Of a DNA stretch of 64,000 bases, positions 8,847 through 21,347 are shown piece by piece. The stretch spans positions 12,687,518-12,751,517 of the forward strand of contig JANAVB010003400.1 in NCBI GenBank assembly GCA_029216955.1. Reading direction: 5' to 3'. Origin of the DNA: Iris pallida (lineage: Eukaryota > Streptophyta > Magnoliopsida > Asparagales > Iridaceae). The translations under genes were made by a program, and so were the position numbers. The notes under the pieces are model-generated. The model searched no databases, was not told the origin of the DNA, and saw only the letters and a program-made list of their open reading frames with translations. Each line of letters starts with the position of its first letter. Within the stretch, counting starts at the first letter, position 1.

Positions 8847-11428
8847 ACGATATGTGATAGCCTGCAGAATCCCAGTCCTCCTTCATTGATAGGTCTGGCC
8901 ATGGAGTCCCAACTCGCCCAATGATGTTTGTCTTTACCGTCACTGTGTCCCCAGAAGAAGTTGGCGAAGAGGTTTCCATGGAAGTGACCACCTTCTTAGG
9001 GGGGAGCAGGCGGCTAATGTGTATATTTAGATAGATGAGAGCACATGTTGAATCAGAATCATCTTTCCTCCACCTGATAATATAGCATTGTGCCATCCTT
9101 CAAGGTTTTCTTGATTTTGCCCACAAGCCCTTCGAAGATGCCCGCGTTGGATCTGCCATAAACCAACGGGCACCCTAAGTAATTGAAAGGTGGATATACG
9201 ACAGAGAAGGAAGTAATACTGGAAAGTGCGGATGAGTGATCTTTGTTGGTCTTGTGATGCACGTAAATAACACTCTTGCTGTGGTTGATGCACTGGCCGA
9301 ACCATTTGGTGTATCTCTGCAGCGTGTTGTGAATCACCTCGACGGATCCTATATCGCAGAAGATAAAATAAGGATATTGTCGGCATATGAAAGGTGGGTT
9401 ATAATTGGACAGCCGCTGGTGGTGTAAAAATGATGGAAATTCGGGAAGCCCACCATTTTGTTCAGATTTTTTCTTAAAGCTTCCGCCGCGATGATGAACA
9501 TGGTGGCAGATAGAGGATCTCCTTGTCCGACCCTGTATTTGGATTTGAAGAAGCCATCTGCTTGGCCGTTAATGACCATGGAGAACCATGAATTACTTAT
9601 CAATCTCCACACGATCTTGGTCTAGGTTTCTGAAAACTCGAAGGCCCTGAAAACCTAAATCATGAATTGCCAGTCCAGCCCATCGTAGGCTTTCTCCATG
9701 TCTAGTTCGATAGCAATGTTCCCACCCCTACCTGGTAATTTCATATATGTCGTCATTTCTTGGGCCAATAGAATGTTGTCTAGAATGTTCCTGCCATGAA
9801 CAAAACCACTCTGCTTTTCTGAAATAATTTTGGGAAGGATCTCGACCATACGGTTGGCAATAATCTTGGAGATAATTTTGTTAGTGAAGGTGCACAAGCT
9901 TATTGGGCGAAAGTCTTTGAAGGTCTCCGGGTTGTCCTGTTTGGGGATCAGGATCAGGTTAGCACATGAGATAGATCTGGGGTACCTGGCACCTTGAAAA
10001 AAGGCGATAACCGTCTAATAAATGTCCTGCTTGATGACGTCCCAATACGGTCTGAAGAAAACACTAGTGAAACCGTTAGGTCCAGGTGCGCTAAGCTCAT
10101 TAAGGGCCTAGACAGCCTCTTTGACTTCATGATCGGAAGGAAGGAGCTCCATCTAGGCGTTGTCCATATCTTCTACGAGGCAGGGGATCGCCGCTAGGAA
10201 ATCTTTGTCCCTGGCAATGACCTCTTCAGTGAACAACTTGGAGTAAAAATTAGCCGTCGTCAATTGAATATCCGGTTGATCTTTTATGATGTGCTCGCTT
10301 TCGTCGACAATCTGATGAAGGTTGAGCTGCTGTCTACGCCCTTTGACACGAGAGTAAAAATAGCTAGAGTTTCTGTCCCCCTCACTGTCTTAGGTCAGTC
10401 TAGCTTTTCATTTCCAGAATACAGATTCAACTTTGAGGCAAAATTTAAGCAAAGCTCTAGTAAGGTTCAGGGATGCACGGACGACAGAAGATCCGTCGAT
10501 GTGAAGAGAGCTTCCGTACAGTTGATGTCGTCCTTAGCAATACTAACAGCCTAGAAGATGTCGCCGAAGGCTTCTTTACTCTACACAGTAAGAGCTTTCC
10601 TGGTGGCTTTGAGTTTGTTTGCTACACGAACAATGGCGTCAAAAGAGTTAGTACCGCTCCACGCAGTAGCCATAACGTTATTAAATTAGGGGTGGTGTCT
10701 CCAGAAGTCAAGAAACCAGAATTTCTTCTTGATCTGTTTCGATTTGCTACTAATCTTGATGAGGAGAGGGGAGTGATCTGATTCGGTGGTGTTGAGGTAC
10801 GAGAGGCTGGAAATGATCTCTAAATCCGCCCACTTCAAATTAATAAGGCCATGATCAAGGCGAGAGTATAGCCTTCTCACTCCTTCCTGCATGTTACACC
10901 AGGTGAAGGTGTTTTCGCTGAACTGAAGAGGGTTCAGATGAGCATTAAAAATGAAGTTGGTGAAGTCGTTAATGGCCGATGAAGGAGGGGCGACCCCCTA
11001 ACTTTTCTTCTCTGTAGGTGATCGCATTGAAGTCTTCAACACAGTGCCAGGGGAGATTACTGTGATTTAGATTCAACAGGTCAACCCACAATTGACGGTG
11101 ATCAGTGATGTCGTAGCTGTCGTGAACGACAGTTAGGAGGGATTGGGAAAGAAGTAAAAGATGATCGACCCAACATGAGAGGGCTTGTCTCGAGTCCTGG
11201 ATTGTCCATCTTAACATCAGCCATGAAAATGATCCAGATATCATGACATCCAGCGATAGCCGAGGGGTGCCCTAACTGCAACTAGATGGATTTGAGCTAA
11301 TTTGGGAGGATTTTGGGCTCTATGATAACGAGGATGTCGATTTTATGAATTTTCTTGAGACTGTTTAGTCTTCTCAAGGTGGGTTTATTGGCAAGGGCCC
11401 TAACATTCCAAGATAGTATGTTAAGCAT
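8847..11428 (-). pseudogene. LINE-1 ORF2 (endonuclease + reverse transcriptase), broken
   Basis: The start MLNILSWNVRALANKPTLRR at 11428 is typical of the APE-type endonuclease N-terminus. Later endonuclease pieces include EDFNAI, where the family usually has GDFN, and ESDHSPLL at about 10780. The RT follows in several frames: SGFVHGRNILDNILLAQE and DMEKAYDGLDWQF at 9897-9655, QGDPLSATMFIIAAEALR at 9612-9349 and NYLGCPLVYGRSNAGIFEG at 9337-9059. The catalytic YADD box reads YADN, which by family knowledge should kill polymerisation. Near the cut the frame reads GGLGFCRLSHI and then enters the CACTA end. Several frameshifts and stops separate the blocks. Confidence 0.85.
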
Positions 11429-11507
11429 TGGGCTTACTGTTTAGAGGGGGTTTGTTGAGTTTCATAGCTGACCTAGTGGTCCTGGCCGTAACCTCGATAG
11501 CACTTCC

Positions 11508-12963
11508 TTAGTTAGATTTTTTCGATGTGGATGCAGCCTGCCCGGCCTCCTTTCTAGTTATGTCAGTTTGCTCGATCGGATGCATATAGACCTCTCCGGC
11601 TATTTTTGCCACTACTCCAAAGTATCTGTCCGTGTCGGTAATTCCAGCGTTCAAACCTTGTTGCAACCTGGCAACAGATGCTTGGCCAATATTGGCCACG
11701 GCATCCGCTCGAACATTGGCCACCTTGTGGGAGGTATTAGAGGCAGCTGTATCGAGGTCCTCCGTGATTGTTGACGCCAGAGGTATTTCTGGATTCCTGG
11801 GTTCCATTTCTGATCCGATTTTCGTAGCTATGTCTCCCCATTTCTCTGCTTCCTCTACCGCGCTGTTCGTACCTATGCCGGTGCCTAGTCGGTCCTCTGT
11901 GGACTCGATAGCAAGAATATCAAATTTGTTGGCAAGGTTTTTGCCTGACGGATTGTATGGGACGATGTCTCTTCCCTGGGAAGCTTGATCTTGGTTATGA
12001 TGGTTGTCATTGTTAGCTTCAAATCGGATGTGGGAGTTGGGTAGAGGTAGAAGGGGTGATTGCTGAGGTTTCCTGGGCGAACGAGTGTGTACCACCTTTT
12101 GGGTCACCTTCCTCTTCTGTTTTGGGTGCACATGGAAGCAGAGTTATGTAGAGTGGTCGCGCATACGATAGTGTTTGTAGAAGATGATATTGTTGTTGTG
12201 TATAATTTGTTGGGTGTCAGTCTTTTCGTTGAACAAGATTTGGATGTGGTTGGAAAGATCTTTCTATATGTCCAGTTCCATGCAGATTTTAGCGTAGTTC
12301 CACTTAGAGAGATTGCGGGTTTCCTCCTCCAACGCCATAAATGTGCCGAAGGAGCTAGCTATCCCCCGCAGTGTAGTTGGGGTAAAGCAAATGAGGGGCA
12401 GTTTAGGGAGTATAACCCACGCGAAGATGAATTCAGAGCCTTCTTTAACGTTACAGTCCGGGGTCCATTTAATATTTTTCATGTTGTGATTATTGATCTT
12501 GCCTGAGCCTCTAGCCTAGACCTTCGTGTGATCTCTATCCGACGAGAGGTAAAGGAAAAAGTGTTTGGGATCCATGGGTGCTACCCTGTATCCTGCAGAG
12601 AGGCCCCAACTGGCGATCTCCTCCTGGGTCCGAGACAACTTCGAACAACTGCTGGTGAATTTTAACACGAAGGTGTAAGGAAATAAAGTCGATAGGAAGG
12701 AGATTCTGAGACGGAGAAAGGCACACAATTCTCCTCGGGACCTGTCACGCTCGCAAACTCAATATTTGGCAACTCAACCTCAGGGGCAGGATGGAAGTGA
12801 TTGGAGGCGCGATCGGGGTGGAGTATGTCGACGAAGAATGGCACGGGGGTTGGCGGAGTGTGGGTGGTGAGGGGAGGAGGGTGAGGATGTAGTCGAGAAG
12901 TAGTGGTAGTAATGAGACAGGGGGCGCCCAATGCGCGACTCGAGGAGGGCTGAGCCAGCGCAT
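11508..12963 (-). pseudogene. LINE-1 ORF1 (DUF4283-type nucleic-acid-binding), broken
   Basis: A Pro/His-rich N-terminal part lies at 12963-12662. A DUF4283-like core follows (LPLICFTPTTLRGIASSFGT, then NLSKWNYAKICMELDI at about 12420-12264). Next is a degraded zinc-knuckle segment where the family has an HNNNII-type strand before CxxC. The C-terminal 207-codon frame at 12131-11508 is hydrophilic. By family knowledge ORF1 proteins of plant LINEs bind the element RNA. Frames change at least twice between the blocks. Confidence 0.7.
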
Positions 12964-13080
12964 TAAGGGAGATGGTGCCTAGCGGAGCCGAGTGAGACGG
13001 AGGTTACGACTGCACTGGAAGAAATGGTGCCAATGCCAGTAGATCATAAAGAAGCGCCTGATAGAGGGGGTTAAAAAATG

Positions 13081-16000
13081 TTACCGCAGCACTAAGAGGA
13101 GAACCGACCCTCGCCTCCGAAAGGGCACCAACAGAGGACGCTGGCGCAACTGGGCCCGATGGAAGGCCCATAGAGGATGGGAAGCCCGGGACCTACTGCT
13201 GACAGATATGGCACGCACAGGGAGGCACCATCTAGCTCTTATCGACATATTCGATTTTGGGATCTTGTGTTTGACTTGGAAATGATCCCAAACCAGGCTT
13301 ACGCCAGGGCCAGAAGCATGTTCGGCCGTCTCCTCATGGGTAACCTTGCAATAGTGGCATTTTGAAGCTAATGAGTAACTAATATTCTGAAGAGCATCGT
13401 TAGTGGGGAGCTTCGTTCTCATGACTCGCCATAGAAGACACGACGACTTCTTCGCGATGAATGTTCGCCACACCAGACGAAAAAGCTCCTAAGCTTCCAG
13501 CTTTTCACGTAAATACGTCAGGCCCTCCCTCAATTCGAAGTCCCGAGTTACAAATATGCTGGGCTATCTCCACGCCAAACCGTTCCGTCAGTGAAACCTG
13601 GTTCCAAGCACCATTTAACGAAAAATGATGTACCTGGAATAAAGATTCAGGTTCAATAGGGAGAGGACGCCGAGCCTTCTCCAGTCCTCGAGGTTGTCTG
13701 CAATCCTCCCTTCAACGATGGCAACAACAATGTGCTTCTCACCAAGTTCTCGGCCAAGTAGTACGCGACGCCAAACCGTAGAGGCATCAGAGTTCGCTCT
13801 TGTGATAAGAGGGTGTATCTTCTTGAAATATCAGGCTCTGGTCTAGGTCGCCCAAAGGGAGGGTCTGGTATGGAGGCTCCACCATAGCTTGGTCGATAGG
13901 GCATTGATTGTGGCATGGAGACAGCGTAAACCAAGACCGCCCTCCTCAGTAGGCTTTGCCACGGTATGCCAGCTGGCCCAATATCAACGGGACACCCCAA
14001 GCTTGCTGCCCCATAGAAAACTGTTGAAGAGTTTCTCAATGGTGTGTAATACCTTCATAGGTGGGTTGCACTCGAACAATGTGTAAATCGGCATGGAACT
14101 GAGGACGTGCTTCAGAAGAATAAGTCTACCATCGAAGGATATGAATTTGTTATGCCACTAAGAAATACGCTGCTTGATCTTATCGATGAGGGGCTCGAAC
14201 AGGGCAGCACGACGACGGCCGTAAGAAATCGGGAAACCCATATATATGAAAGGGAGAAGGCAATGGAGATCCTAGTAATCGTGCCGATGTCTGCCCGAAA
14301 CTCTTGGTTGGCCGAGTCGTGAATGTAGGTCTTGCTCTTTGCTTTGTTAATCTTCGGCCCGGATACTTTTTTGTACCTATTAAGAGTATCGGAGATGTTG
14401 GAGGCTGTGTGCCGGTCTGTAGAGGAGAAAATCAGAATGTCATCGACTTACACGAGATGTGACATTAGAGAACACCCGTTGGTGGTACGGAATCGGCTGA
14501 ATGCTATCTTGCTTGCGAGACCAATAAGGTTCCGGCTAAGAAGCTCTGCATGATGATGAAGATCGATGCAGAGAGGGGGTCCCCTTGGCGAACACCAATA
14601 AAAGATTAGAAAAAACCACATGGTGAGCCGTTAATAATTATAGAAAACTACTAATTACTCATCGAACACCAAATGAGGTTAATCTAAAGTTTCGAGAAAC
14701 TGAACCACCTAAACACCCAGATGATGACTTGCCAGTCGATGCGGTCATATGCCTTTTCTATATCCAGCTTCGTGGCTATGTTTCCACCTCTATTCTTGTG
14801 CCCCATCTGACTTATTAATTCTTGAGTGAGGAGGATGTTGTCAATGATACCTCTACCGCTGACGAAGCTTCTCTGCTCAACAAAAATGATCTTTGGGAGG
14901 ATGGGCTTTAGTCTCTTCACGATGATTTTGGATATCAGTTTATTAACGAAGTTAATAAGGATGATGGGGCGATAATCTGTGAAGGATGTCATTTTGTTAG
15001 ATTTGTGAATGAGGATGAGGTTCGAGCTGGATATTGTCTTCGGGTACTGAAGGCCCTCAAATAAAGCCTGAATCGCCTCGGCGATGTCGACTTTGATGCA
15101 TTCCCAGCAATCGATGAAGAAACTGCCCGAAAATCTATCTGGACCGACGGCGCTTCTATTGTTGAGGTCTTTCGCGGATTCGAGAACTTCCTCTGGGGAT
15201 GTAGGTCTCATTACCTGATCGTTCTTCTTTTCGAAGATGAGAGAGGGGATGGCATTCAGGAACTTCTCGTCGTAGAGGACTGTGGCTTTATTGAACAGTT
15301 TGAAGAAAAATGAAATGGCTTCTTTTCTTATATCATCCTGCTTATTGTGTATGATGTCGTCTTTACCTTCGATTTTGTGAATGAACAGAAAGTGCCTCCT
15401 CTGCTTTACGCAGGAGTGGATGAAGTTTGTGTTCTGGTCCCCTTTACGATCCCACCTCAGGTGAGCTTTCTGTCTCCAGAAAGAGGTAATGTTCTCTTGG
15501 CAAAGCCTTAAAGCCGCCTTGGACGCGTTCATCAATGCCTGGTCTGAAGGAAGGTCGAAGATGTCAAAAGTTACCTCGATGGCAGTTGTCGCTTCCTGTG
15601 CATGTCTGATAGACTGGAAGATATCGTCAAAAGTCAGACAGCTCCAAGCCGACAGTGCCTTGTGGGTGGCCTCAATGCGGAACACAACTCTATGAGAGGG
15701 TTGGAGTGGTGCTTGCTGTTCCATGAGGCAAAACCTGTGGAATTGAAATTCGTGTGCTCCTTCCAGAACTCTAAAAATTTGGAACTTTTCTTGCTTCTCA
15801 AGGGGGCGCTATTGATGTTAAGTAAGAGGGGGCCGTAGTCTGACTCGTTTTTGCTCAGGTGAGTAACTGATGTGACTAGAGGTAGTTCGGTCCATTGTTG
15901 TTTGACTAAGATCTTGTCGAGTCTGGAGCATTGCACGTGTGCACCCTCACGGGAGTTTGACCAAGAGTAGGAGTTCCCAGTGAAGGGGACAAAAGAGAGG

Positions 16001-16500
16001 TGAGCGTCGAAAATGAACTGGTTGAAATATGTCATCGAGCCGTAAGCCGGAGGAAGGCCTCCGCATCTCTCATCTTCAGACGTCACCGCATTGAAATCAC
16101 CTTCACAGATCCACGAGAAGTCGGGGAAACAGTCGTGGAGGAGAAGAAGGTCCCTCTAAAGCGTGCAACGAGACTGCTTTGTGGTTCCGCTATGAGCGAC
16201 GGTAAGAATAACCGGCTTGCTAAGCAAGTTGTGCTCAAATTGAATGGAAAGGGATTGCTCTTGGACGTCAATTGTGTTGCCTGTGATATCGGATCCCCAA
16301 AAGATCTAAATGCCTTTTCCGAGACCCACTCCGTGTGGAAATCCCAGCTTGATCTTGTAATGGGAGAGTTTGTCCAGGTCGATTTTCGCTTCAATGATGG
16401 CACGGATGGAGACTTGGTAGAGCTTGTGCAGAGCTTGAATTCTGTTCCAAGTGTGGGTATTTGCGATGCCACGCACGTTCTAAATAAGGATTCTTAACAT
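13081..16500 (-). pseudogene. LINE-2 ORF2 (endonuclease, RT, zf-RVT), broken
   Basis: The start MLRILI at 16500 is followed by a TAG where relatives have Trp, then NVRGIANTHTWNRIQ. The endonuclease box CEGDFNAV lies at about 16095. The later SDH box reads ESDYGPLL, so the catalytic His is Tyr. RT occupies the 346-codon frame 15724-14684: KAHLRWDRKGDQNTNFIH, then TDYRPIILINFVNKLISKII and LDIEKAYDRIDWQ. After stops come QGDPLSASIFI and a VDDILIFSS catalytic box just past a nonsense codon (about 14450). The zf-RVT region is at 13473-13300 (LLWRVMRTKLPTNDALQNI, then CHYC). Many stops between 14680 and 13480 make it dead. Confidence 0.85.
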
Positions 16501-16559
16501 AGGAAGCACGAGGAGGAGGAAGGAGTAGACCTTTTTGACGACTTGAGCGTCATCGCCGA

Positions 16560-17880
16560 TCCGTTAGATAACTGAGAGGCTTTGAGAATATGATTTGTTG
16601 GCTGTAAATCGGTTGGAGGAATGTCGGCCTCCTGGGACGTCTCTGCGGTAAGATAGAAAGATTGTTCCTGCGAGGGGGCGATCGCGTCCTACACGTTGGT
16701 GGAGATGTAGTCGGAGATCACGATTTCCTTATCAGAGGTAATCGGCTCTATAGATCCTTGGTGCTCGTCTTTGTCCTCGATGATTGTGCTGAGAGCATTG
16801 GAGGTATGGCTGCGACGGTTGTAGGGGACGATCTGCCATCTTCTGCTATAAGGAGTTGTCGGAATGCTTAGAGCTGATGGTGGGAGGGAGAGGGTGGACA
16901 AGATGTCCCTTTGTGAGGCGATGGTCACAACCGCTGGTTGAGGAGGGTTTGTGGGACTCGACTAAGGCAGAGTGTTAATAGCCCAGTCGGAGATTTCAGA
17001 TGTTCGCCGAACTGCAGGAGATTCAAGGGTGGTAGGATCACGAGCCAGGATGTTGCTATCCTCTATACGATCCAGGTAGAAGGAAGAAGCCTTCTCTGTT
17101 GCATCTCTTCTGTTGGATTTAGATGAATTACTGCAGGACCACTTGTATGACTCCTTGGAATGACCTTGATGACGGCATAGCTCGCAGTATGTTGGAACAC
17201 GGTTGTACTCAACCAGTTGCCAAATACTATCCGTATTAGGTAGAATGAGACGGAGTTTAGGGGGGTAGAGGAAGGCTGATATACATTTCAATCTGCACGG
17301 ATGCGCGACTAGGGTGCAAACGTGCTGCTATGGCTTTGACAAGTTGAAGAAGGGTGCCAAGGCAGGCCGCTATACTGAACATTGGAGACTTTGCAAATTG
17401 GTGCTATAGGAGCACAGGAAAGGCAACCCAAATCGGGGAGATCGGGGATTCAAGACCAGAAGAGAAGCTTGCCGACCATCTAAACAGTCGCATAGGAGTA
17501 TTGGCCACCATCCAAACATCTCTAGAGCACAACCGAAGGAAATCTTGCTCCGAAGAGGGTAGGATCAACACGTGCTTGGAATCTATCACGCAGATATTGG
17601 TAGGGCCAGCCAGAAGTACACCCCCAAACGCTAGGCGAATAACATCTACCATCGGCCGCTCGTTGGAGAATTTATCCACCGGTACGAGTTTCAGAGGTAC
17701 AACTAGCTCCTCGATGCTGAAAGCGGAGAACGTTACTCCCGGTGCGCCTTCGAAAACAAACGTGGGAGCTAGCGAGATGAATAGAGGGTCATCGAGATGG
17801 CACGAGAAAGGGGCCGATACAACGTCTGCAAAGGATCTCTTGGGAGCGGGTGGGGCTGCCTGGGATGGGTGAAGGTGGAT
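16560..17880 (-). pseudogene. LINE-2 ORF1 (DUF4283, zinc knuckle), broken
   Basis: Near 17845 the minus strand carries RSFADVVS, a motif typical of plant LINE ORF1. The DUF4283 core follows at 17679-17404 (IRLAFGGVLLAGPTNICV, then WSASFSSGLESPISPIWVAF). A zinc-knuckle-like segment follows at 17291-16962 (YCELCRHQGHSKESY), in which the last Cys is replaced by Tyr. One stop separates the core from the knuckle block. Downstream to 16560 the frame is short and hydrophilic. Confidence 0.75.
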
Positions 17881-17906
17881 GAATGATAGGGGGTAGAGGA
17901 AGGCTG

Positions 17907-17908
<2 letters not shown>

Positions 17909-17956
<48 letters not shown>

Positions 17957-18054
17957 ATTAAGTTTTATTTTTTTTAACCGGAACACCCCCATATTATTCA
18001 TAAAGGCGCAAAATGCCGAAGCCTATACAAGCACAAAACGCCGAAGCCTATACA

Positions 18055-18096
<42 letters not shown>
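17909..18096 (-). mobile_element. LINE 3' scrap flanked by (TA)n
   Basis: About 115 bp (17953-18068) on the minus strand matches the 3' UTR of LINE-D and LINE-E. It has CTTGTATAGGCTTCGG twice, each followed by a CATTTTGCGCC- or CGTTTTGTGC-type run, and then a GAATAATATGGGGG-type end. It is bounded by (TA)n on both sides (17909-17952 and 18069-18096). This is either a heavily 5'-truncated insertion or a tail remnant. Confidence 0.65.
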
Positions 18097-19104
18097 ACTA
18101 CTGTATATGAATGAAGCTTATAGGATACATAATTTTGGTATATATATAAGAAAACAAAACAAAGTTATATTTCTTTTAGTGATAATATAGAATAATTTTT
18201 ATAAATGTTATTTTTGATCATCGGAATGTAATTATATGCATATATTACCCATGTCTACAAGTTGTATGGATACAACTATATATACCTATATATTGGGTTA
18301 TAATATATAGTAAGATTCTGTATAGTATCAGATATCGGCCCCTTTACAAACTAGCCCATAACTTTGTGTCCGTTCGCCATCTTGAGACAAAACTTGTGCC
18401 AGTAGAACTATGTCATTTTTTGGTCCTGTGAGCCATGTTTGGTCCAATTCTGCGAAGGTCGATCGGAACATTATTTTGGCGGCCCGTGACCTAATCCAAT
18501 AGACGAATTTGTGCACGACCTATCGAAATCCAACTTTGGACATACAGTTGGGTTCATATCGTCAAACTGGACCTGTAGACAAATAGTTTGATGACTTTAG
18601 AGAGCGTAGGTATTATCACACTTTTCGGTGCAAAGTGAATTCATCGACAGACATCGTTTTGACCCAAAATTATGATTTTGCTCCTATGTCCAAAATTGGA
18701 CTTTTGGATAGGCATTTTTAGACTTTTTTATTCTAAAAATGTTGGTGGTGTCTGTTTCAGCATCCGAGGATGTTCGCAGAAGTTGTTTTTTATTGCTTCA
18801 CTATTCTGACGATTCGAGTTATTGGACGTTGTCATTCTGCACACTATCTCCATGAAAGATACCTTGCCACATCTCTGTCGATTTACTTTATCTCATATAT
18901 TGTATGCACTTATTTCTTAATTATTTTCTGTAAAATAAACTGTGCTACATTGTCATAGTTAGATACAACTATATTGTTTAGTTCTATTTCCTGTTACTTA
19001 TTATTTTTATGCATATTAAACCTAGATTAAGAGATCGCCTCTCATTGTGTTGCATTCATAGGCCTTGACACATTTATGCTACGGACTAATAAGTCACATA
19101 TAGA
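18097..19104. other. Old intergenic DNA, left flank of element A
   Basis: AT-rich sequence without a supported gene. The part at 18340-18720 resembles a decayed LTR or leader but I cannot assign it. With 30212 onward it was continuous before element A inserted. Confidence 0.4.
19100..19104. repeat. Target-site duplication of element A, left
   Basis: ATAGA immediately before the TG that opens the left LTR. The same five bases follow the right LTR at 30207-30211. Confidence 0.9.
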
Positions 19105-20713
19105 TGTCACGCCCCAGAACCAGAATACTGGAGAGCGGGGGCAGACATAGCCAGCTACGTATATTGAAATGGAAACCACCTCGATATACGGTCACGGCTG
19201 TCTAGAAAAATGAGGGTTTACTACAAGCCAACAGTCTCTTAGGGTCATGAACAAGCCTAATGTCTCAATCACAAGCAAGTAAGTCAGGTCGCAAGATGTA
19301 TGATCATTAAATATACAATAATAAGGCATCCCAAATATCACATATTCAGCTGATCATGAAGCTAGTCATTACAAAATGTTAGGACTAGCAAGAGTTAAGT
19401 CATACATGATCAACCCTAGGATTTGTTAATCATGTTTACAGCCCGTAGGCAGACAGTAAGTAAAGTGTATCGAGCTAACAGGTGCTCGTCGGCTAAACGC
19501 CTCAAAAGAATAACTTTACAATAGAGTGAGCGAAACAAAATAGAAAACCCACTCGTAGCCCGGGTTCCTTCTAGTCGCCACCATTGGGCTGAAAGCTTGG
19601 TAGATCCTCGGGAGCTGCTCCGAAATCTGGCCACACAAAACCAGCTGGGTCAACCCCAGAAAGAGCAAGTGCCACAAGGGGGCCACAAAATAAGAACAAA
19701 AGCCAGCATTAACACAAGAAGATATAATATTAAAACTAGAATTTATGAAAACATGGCAGGATGATATAAGACGAGATAACCATGGAACTATTTTGATAGC
19801 CAGGTTACAACCCGTAAACCAGACAAGGACCGGGGTTGTAACCCTTCATCTAAACAGAACTTGGTTTCCCACCATTTATCGGCAAGATAATAATGCAAGA
19901 AATCAAGACAGGGAGCAATCTAGTACTGGATCAAGACATAGCTAGACTGGCTATACCTCATTCAATCAATCACGGCCAAGCAGATACTACGGCTTACTAC
20001 TTTAACTAACTAGGGTTATCACAGGCCTAATTACTAACAAGATGCAGTGAGATTGTTCCACGGCCACAAGCCCTGCAGACCATCCAGGTTACCCAGGTCG
20101 AAAATTAGGGGTTGAATTCAGGTGGATACATCGCCCAGAAGACAAATGTACCCTTAGGTGACTTAGAGGGTGCAACACGCGACGGTGTGCTGGAAATGTG
20201 CCCTACTCGACGGCAGGCCTCTGATCCCAAGAGCGCCCAGGTAACAGAATTGCCTGTAGCTGTGTCATCTCTTCATGACTACTGTGTGATTCTAGTTATT
20301 AACCTTAATCCATCTTAGTAGGAACTCCTGACCGTGGTACTCAGGAGTCCCATCCTAGACATGATGCAAGACAGGACAAGTGGATTTAACAAGCAAGCAA
20401 GAAAGAACTACCACGGTGTCAAGGCAGGTCAAGTTAAGCTAGCCGTCGCAACAGCATTAAGATAAATCATGTCAGGGTACTTGTCAGGAGTGCGCCACGA
20501 CGGGCCACTATCATGTCAGGTTGGTCATGTCAGGAGTGTACCACTATGGGTCACTGTCGTGTTATGCTAGTTCCTTGTCATACTATGCCATGTACAATAG
20601 TCATTCCAAACATATTAAGTAAAATCAAGTTCATGACAAAAGAAATAAAACCAAGCTTAAAGAAATAAAACCAAAACTCCAAGAGCCAATGGGTTAAGCA
20701 AGGGGTCAAGGGA

Positions 20714-21345
20714 GCAGCATAGGTGAAAAGTCACGTACGCTGAGAGAGAGAGAGCAGCGTAGGTGAAAAGTCACGCATGCTACAGGGAGCAGCATAGGTG
20801 AAAAGTCACGCACGCTGAGAGAGCAGTGTAGGTAAAAAGTCACGCACGCTACAGGGAGCAGTGTAGGTGAAAAGTCACGCACGCTGAGAGAGCAGCGTAG
20901 GTGAAAAGTCATGCACGCTACAGGGAGCAGCGTAGGTGAAAAGTCACGTACGCTGAGAGAACAGCGTAGGTGAAAAGTCACGCACGCTACAGGGAGCAGT
21001 GTAGGTGAAAAGTCACGCACGCTACAGGGAGGAGTGTAGGTGAAAAGTCACGCACGCTACAGGGAGCAGCGTAGGTGAAAAGTCACGCACGCTACAGGGA
21101 GCAGCGTAGGTGAAAAGTCACGCACGCTACAGGGAGCAGTGTAGGTAAAAAGTCACGCACCCTCAAGGGAGCAGTGTACGTGAAAAGTCACGCACACTCA
21201 AGGGAGCAGTGTACGTGAAAAGTCACGCACACTACAGAGAGCAGTGTACGTGAAAAGTCACGCACACTCAAGGGAGCAGTGTACGTGAAAAGTCATGCAC
21301 ACTCAAGGGAGCAGTGTACGTGAAAAGTCACGCACACTCAAGGGG
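20714..21345. repeat. LTR minisatellite, 18 copies of about 35 bp
   Basis: Units of 34-38 bp contain AGCGTAGGTGAAAAGTCACG followed by CACGCTACAGGGAGC. Each unit is an imperfect 11-bp inverted repeat around AAAG (for example 21068-21078 with 21083-21093). Toward 21350 the units shift to AGTGTACGTGA with TCACGCACACT. Minus-strand open frames here are repeat artefacts. Confidence 0.9.
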
Positions 21346-21347
21346 AC

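Larger units (their letters stand above)
8847..13000 (-). mobile_element. LINE-1: L1-type retrotransposon, interrupted by CACTA
   Basis: A non-LTR element on the minus strand with ORF1 (DUF4283-type), endonuclease and reverse transcriptase in the usual order. Its 3' part, from the C-terminal third of ORF2 onward, is absent: the frame is cut at 8847 by the CACTA end. The 5' border is not sharp and lies in about 12960-13060, next to the 3' end of LINE-2. Confidence 0.85.
13060..17880 (-). mobile_element. LINE-2: diverged L1-type retrotransposon
   Basis: A second non-LTR element on the same strand, upstream of LINE-1, with ORF1, endonuclease, reverse transcriptase and a C-terminal zf-RVT region in order. 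Its protein blocks align only loosely with LINE-1 and LINE-D, so it belongs to a different subfamily. No A- or TA-rich tail is visible at its 3' end (about 13060), which joins LINE-1 without a clear gap. Confidence 0.8.

Noticed and set aside
18328..18516. 62-codon minus-strand frame in the left flank of element A
   Set aside because: No recognisable domain, short, and surrounded by decayed non-coding DNA.
20706..21345. CRISPR-like array and a repeated protein on the minus strand
   Set aside because: There are no unique spacers between repeats and no cas genes. The window is plant nuclear DNA and the array lies inside an LTR. The repeated open frame changes with unit length and is a repeat artefact.
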